Positions 12,918 to 14,772 of a stretch of 14,772 bases of DNA are shown in pieces. The DNA is from an uncultured Bacilli bacterium (lineage in GTDB: Bacteria; Bacillota_I; Bacilli_A; RF39; UBA660). Position 1 is the first letter of the stretch. Each line of letters starts with the position of its first letter. A program made the position numbers and the translations under genes. Where the stretch lies: assembly GCA_944351345.1 (NCBI GenBank), contig CALVPO010000030.1:1-14772 (forward strand). Reading direction: 5' to 3'. The notes beneath the pieces were generated by a model that saw only the letters and a list, made by a program, of their open reading frames with translations, was not told the DNA's origin and did no database searches.

Positions 12918-14772
12918 ATGAATAAAAATAACGAACTAAAAAAAGACATTTTTGCCATATTTATATATATATTAACATTTGTTGTTATATACTTAATACT
13001 AACAACAGACAATCATCTTTTTGCATCCAATGTAGACTTCAGAACCCAACACTACTTAATACCAGAATACTTTAGAACCCTATTTTATAGTACTGGTAAT
13101 TTATTCCCCGATTTTGCTTTCAATCTAGGTAGTGGCCAAAACATCTATTATCTATCTTACTATGGATTATTAAATCCCATAATATTAATATCTTATCTCT
13201 TTCCTAATATAAAAATGATAGATTACATGATAACATCATCATCTATAATAGTAATAATAAGTACTGTACTATTTTATTACTTCCTAAAAAGTCATAACTA
13301 TAATTACAAAACAAGATTCATAACAGCATTTCTATTTCTATGTGCAACTCCAATAATATTTCATGCCAAAAGACACATAATGTTCATAAACTATTTTCCT
13401 TTCCTAATACTAGCACTAATAGGAATAGATAAATACTTTCAAAAAAAGAATATAATACCACTAGCCATATCTATAGCCCTAATTATTTATACAAGCTATT
13501 TCTATAGCGTATCTTGTCTTGTTACACTATTTATCTACTTCATATATAAACTAATAAAACTAAAAAAGAAAAATATCATAAAAGAAACACTAAAAATTGC
13601 CCTGCCAGTAATAGAAGGAATCTTAATAGCATCACTAATAATATTCCCAACCATCTACTGCCTACTAAACGGCAGAAATTCAACTACCAAAAGTATTGAT
13701 ATATTAGAACTAATTACCCCAAAAACTTACTTATTATATACAAGCTATTCCATGGGCTTAACCCTTATAACTCTAATATCTCTAATAGTAATAGCATTAA
13801 GCAAAAAAAAGGAAAACAAATTCCTAGCAAGAACTTTAATTATAATCACTACATTTCCAATATTTAACTATATCCTAAACGGAACATTATATATAAACGG
13901 AAAATCTCTAATCCCTCTAATACCACTAGCACTACTAGTAACAGCAGAATTTCTCCAAAACATTGAAAAAAAACTTACAAATAAAAAACAAATAATATTA
14001 ATAACATACATAATTATATCATCTTTTACAGTATGCCTAACCGCAAACAAACTAGATCCACTAATGAACAAAAAAGAAATTGAAAATAGTGATTACAAAA
14101 CAACAGAAGAATTAACAAACTATATAACAAAAAAAGATAAATCATTATATAGAATAAATAATCTAGTATTTACCAAAATAGGAATGAATAAAGTAACTAA
14201 CATAAACGAATATAAAACAACTCTATATTCATCAGCCTACAACAAAAACTATAAACAATTCTATTATAAAGTATTACATAATAATAAAGAATTCAGAAAC
14301 GACTTTATGATATCATCATCAAATAACATCCTATCTCAAACAATATTAGGTGAAAAATATATAATAACCAAAGAAAAATTAGACAATAATTTTGAATTAA
14401 TAAAAGAAAAAAATGGTATTTACCTATACAAAAACAATAATGCATTACCACTAGGATACGCAACATCTAATATAATCGATAATAAAACTTTTAATTCATT
14501 AAAATATCCATCTAACACCTTAGCCCTTCTAAATAATATAATAGTTAAAAATCCAACTATACCAACAACAAAAGAAATACCAACAACAAAAGAAACAAAA
14601 ATAGACTATGAAATTATAGATAAAACAAATATAGAAATAACTAACAAAAATAATCATACAACTATAAAAGTTCCAAATGATACAAAATTAAAAGTCAAAC
14701 TAAACACTAATGCCCAAAACAAAATAATATTAATAAAATTTACCCACGTAACTAACCCTAACAAAGACTTAA
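12918..14772 (+). CDS. YfhO-like polytopic membrane protein (3' end beyond the window)
   Basis: I translated 618 codons by hand with no stop; the frame is open at the right edge. The N-terminal part (to about residue 375) has roughly ten membrane helices. It carries VDFRTQHYLIPEYFRTLF and, in the first outside loop, FAFNLGSGQNIYYLSYYGLLNP. Both resemble the YfhO family (GT-C-like fold, linked in some species to lipoteichoic acid glycosylation or polysaccharide assembly; true substrate here unknown). A hydrophilic, Asn/Lys-rich part follows from about residue 375 to the edge; by YfhO analogy it lies outside the membrane. It contains an IPTTKE duplication. Known YfhO proteins are about 860 residues, so roughly a quarter is missing. 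ATG 12918 has AAAGGAG eight bases upstream. Assignment is by motif memory, so family-level only. Confidence 0.65.
   Translation, partial: MNKNNELKKDIFAIFIYILTFVVIYLILTTDNHLFASNVDFRTQHYLIPEYFRTLFYSTGNLFPDFAFNLGSGQNIYYLSYYGLLNPIILISYLFPNIKMIDYMITSSSIIVIISTVLFYYFLKSHNYNYKTRFITAFLFLCATPIIFHAKRHIMFINYFPFLILALIGIDKYFQKKNIIPLAISIALIIYTSYFYSVSCLVTLFIYFIYKLIKLKKKNIIKETLKIALPVIEGILIASLIIFPTIYCLLNGRNSTTKSIDILELITPKTYLLYTSYSMGLTLITLISLIVIALSKKKENKFLARTLIIITTFPIFNYILNGTLYINGKSLIPLIPLALLVTAEFLQNIEKKLTNKKQIILITYIIISSFTVCLTANKLDPLMNKKEIENSDYKTTEELTNYITKKDKSLYRINNLVFTKIGMNKVTNINEYKTTLYSSAYNKNYKQFYYKVLHNNKEFRNDFMISSSNNILSQTILGEKYIITKEKLDNNFELIKEKNGIYLYKNNNALPLGYATSNIIDNKTFNSLKYPSNTLALLNNIIVKNPTIPTTKEIPTTKETKIDYEIIDKTNIEITNKNNHTTIKVPNDTKLKVKLNTNAQNKIILIKFTHVTNPNKDL
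14559..14594 (+). repeat. perfect 18-base tandem duplication in the YfhO-like gene
   Basis: Two identical 18-base copies (14559-14576 and 14577-14594) encode IPTTKE twice in frame, in the hydrophilic part of the protein. Identity at every base suggests a recent slippage or duplication event. Confidence 0.9.

Noticed and set aside
1..14772. CRISPR array, insertion sequence, prophage or defence island
   Set aside because: No regularly spaced repeats, transposase, integrase, terminal inverted repeats or toxin-antitoxin pair were seen; apart from two unrecognised small genes, the content is conserved core genes plus one YfhO-like membrane gene.

Overview
The window comes from a very AT-rich, endospore-forming member of the Bacillota. 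Four lines point that way. There is a run of sporulation genes (yabG, yabP, yabQ and an early spoVG). Ribosome binding sites are strong (AGGAGG/GGTGA). Sigma-A promoters are close to consensus. Conserved neighbours match the right-of-origin region of Bacillus-type chromosomes. TGA ends tatD and Trp is read from TGG, so the standard bacterial code applies. The genus cannot be fixed from sequence alone; an uncultured low-GC gut-type Bacilli lineage is my guess, held weakly.

Layout, left to right. 1-1492, minus strand: parA-parB chromosome partition operon, with parB running off the left edge. 1678-2076, minus: an unrecognised 132-residue acidic protein with its own consensus promoter and terminator. 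2249-5462, plus: tilS-ftsH, overlapping by 8 bases and ending in a terminator shared with the convergent cluster. 5504-12740, minus, gene order from right to left: dut-metG, a new 56-residue membrane protein plus tatD, a SleB/CwlJ-type wall hydrolase, ksgA, yabG-veg, spoVG, yabP-yabQ, divIC. 12918-14772, plus: a large polytopic membrane protein resembling YfhO, open at the right edge.

The central block is a compacted version of the B. subtilis metS-tatD-yabE-rnmV-ksgA-yabG-veg-...-spoVG-...-yabP-yabQ-divIC-...-tilS-hprT-ftsH segment. Many intervening genes (rnmV, sspF, ispE, purR, glmU, prs, spoIIE, hprT and others) are absent. The slot of yabE holds a different type of wall hydrolase, and tilS-ftsH is flipped onto the opposite strand. 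Almost every transcription unit has its own recognisable promoter and terminator, so the block is a string of short units and not one long operon.

The genes cover chromosome segregation (ParAB), tRNA and rRNA maturation and charging (TilS, KsgA, MetRS), dUTP removal (Dut), membrane protein quality control (FtsH), division (DivIC), spore formation (SpoVG, YabP, YabQ, YabG) and wall remodelling. I see no mobile element, CRISPR array, rRNA, tRNA, riboswitch or T-box. No gene-free stretch exceeds about 210 bases once the small gene at 10342-10512 is counted. I found no evidence of a new multi-gene system. The most interesting items are a repeated terminator/T-tract/CATAT module in front of two sporulation genes, the orphan gene at 1678-2076, the unannotated-type small membrane gene before tatD, and regulatory-looking repeats around the spoVG promoter.
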